A program made the position numbers and the translations under genes. From positions 310,001-374,000 of the forward strand of contig NC_135121.1 in assembly GCF_050908995.1 (NCBI RefSeq): DNA of 64,000 nt, read 5' to 3'. The notes under the pieces were generated by a model. It searched no databases, had not been told where the DNA came from, and worked only from the letters and a program-made list of their open reading frames with translations. Source of the DNA: Andrena cerasifolii. Its lineage: Eukaryota; Arthropoda; Insecta; Hymenoptera; Andrenidae. This document shows positions 63,207 to 64,000 of this stretch, one piece after another (the first letter of the stretch is position 1; each line of letters opens with the position of its first letter).

Positions 63207-63415
63207 TAATACATGTGGTGCAGTCGTATGAGATGCTTGTCTTGAACGACTCCAGAAACACGTTTCTTCCAAACGAAATTGTTTGCAGCAACAACAACAA
63301 CAACAACAACAACAACAACTGCAACTGCAACAGCTCTGATTACACTAAAAAGAAGAGGTTCAGTGCTGCGAACATTGCATTTTTGAAATCGCTGGGATTC
63401 ATTGTACGCAATTAA
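63203..63415 (+). CDS. small Asn-rich ORF between penton and capsid genes, copy B
   Basis: 70 residues, with the start overlapping the penton stop by four bases. An AAC triplet run gives ten consecutive Asn in the middle, longer than in copy A. The ends (HVVQSYEMLVLND and AANIAFLKSLGFIVRN) are conserved. Unknown function; possibly a small virion or scaffolding protein, given its place between capsid genes. Confidence 0.5.
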   Translation: MIIHVVQSYEMLVLNDSRNTFLPNEIVCSNNNNNNNNNNCNCNSSDYTKKKRFSAANIAFLKSLGFIVRN

Positions 63416-63423
63416 GTTGAAAA

Positions 63424-64000
63424 ATGACTGACATTCTAAGCATTGGCGCGAAGCCGACGTTTGATGATCGCATCGTCAAGCTTGAGACTCACACATACAA
63501 CCCTTACGTCAACACGACGTTTGGATACAGCGATGAGATAAGAATACCTATACAGCAACAGGATTTATACACATTACCGTGTGAAAGTTTCCTCTACCTG
63601 GAGGGGAAATTGACGATAAATAAGCCGAATGATGTATCACCGGTGATGTTGGGAAATAATTGCATGGCATTCATATTTGATGAGATTCGATATGAACTGA
63701 ATGGTGTGGAGATTGATCGCAACAGAAACGTTGGAATAACTAGCACGCTTAAAAACTATGTATCGATGACATCTGATGAAGACAAAAATATGGAGAATGC
63801 GGGATGGGGCTTGAAACGGCACGATGAGCTAATAGTGAAAAATCATTTCAATTTTTGCATCCCGCTCAAATATTTGTTGGGATTTTGCGACTACAAACGC
63901 ATGGTTATTAATGCGCGTCACGAATTGATTTTAATACGATCGCGCAACGATAACAATTCTCTAATAGGATCGCCGACGTTGGAACCAGAAATTGAATTAC
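63424..64000 (+). CDS. Polinton major capsid protein, copy B, runs off the window
   Basis: ATG at 63424, open to the window end (192 codons). It is nearly identical to 748-1324 of copy A. One codon (GAG) present in copy A near 1213 is missing here (GFCDYK against GFCEDYK), which keeps the frame. Assigned to the double jelly-roll major capsid proteins of Polintons by its hexon-like N-terminal block, gene order after the penton-like gene, and copy number. The C-terminus cannot be judged. Confidence 0.72.
   Translation, partial: MTDILSIGAKPTFDDRIVKLETHTYNPYVNTTFGYSDEIRIPIQQQDLYTLPCESFLYLEGKLTINKPNDVSPVMLGNNCMAFIFDEIRYELNGVEIDRNRNVGITSTLKNYVSMTSDEDKNMENAGWGLKRHDELIVKNHFNFCIPLKYLLGFCDYKRMVINARHELILIRSRNDNNSLIGSPTLEPEIEL

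Larger units (their letters stand above)
36352..64000 (+). mobile_element. Polinton/Maverick copy B, 5' end to capsid gene
   Basis: Begins at the outer TIR end AGAAATT at 36352 and continues past the window. After removal of two nested gypsy elements, the order is TIR, truncated polymerase B (+), integrase (-), coiled-coil protein (-), conserved protein (-), ATPase (-), 88-aa protein (+), PLA2/protease (+), penton-like (+), small ORF (+), capsid (+). This is the gene set that defines animal Polintons/adintoviruses. Lesions are the truncated polymerase, the integrase split by an LTR element and lacking a catalytic Asp region, and one nonsense codon in the conserved protein. The right-hand structural block is open throughout. 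Confidence 0.9.

Noticed and set aside
1..64000. A conventional host gene
   Set aside because: No multi-exon or single-exon reading outside the mobile elements showed recognisable host protein similarity.

Overview
This window is repeat-dense insect DNA, most plausibly from a hymenopteran such as an ant. That guess rests on the combination of a Maverick/Polinton (adintovirus-like) element, BEL/Pao elements, gypsy-type elements (one with a baculovirus-F-like env) and a PIF1-type Helitron. I found no host gene. Almost every base that can be assigned belongs to a mobile or viral-derived element, and the insertions are nested several layers deep.

Outer layer: two Polinton copies lie in the same orientation. 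Copy A enters from the left edge (penton-like remnant, small ORF, major capsid remnant, an N-truncated ORF) and ends in a terminal inverted repeat (TIR) at 2031-4334. Copy B starts with the matching inverted TIR at 36352 and runs off the right edge: TIR gene, 3' part of DNA polymerase B, integrase (opposite strand), a coiled-coil/fibre-like protein, a conserved protein broken by one stop codon, packaging ATPase, an 88-residue protein, a PLA2-plus-adenain-like protease protein, penton-like protein, a small ORF and the major capsid gene. Polymerase and structural genes run on +; integrase, coiled-coil, conserved protein and ATPase run on -. Both TIRs carry the same acidic 172-residue ORF behind a likely short intron, plus a minisatellite. 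In copy B the inner TIR edge abuts polymerase B just before its first catalytic motif, so the polymerase has lost its N-terminal half. This looks like a copied-over element end.

Inside copy B sit two Ty3/gypsy-type elements, both on the minus strand. The one at 38869-45243 (TSD ATAT) lies in the TIR. The one at 47449-58271 (879-bp LTRs, TSD ACGT, gag-pol-env plus an extra ORF) splits the integrase gene.

Between the two Polintons (4335-36351), left to right: an old gypsy pol remnant (4627-6767); a TTAA-edged repeat; a nearly intact BEL/Pao element (7379-14705, 682-bp LTRs, TSD GTATC, tRNA-Tyr primer site); small inverted-repeat elements; a 3.3-kb element with about 600-bp TIRs; a decayed second BEL/Pao element (19531-23530); and a Helitron on the minus strand (about 35693 to 24585). 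The Helitron Rep-helicase is interrupted by a gypsy element (27195-32451, TSD AAAT) and a 1277-bp solo LTR (25091-26367, TSD ACGT), and is cut off at its 3' end by a related inverted LTR. A tRNA-Thr-like sequence and a long CA repeat precede Polinton B.

Protein family calls come from motifs read by eye. No alignment or database search was run.
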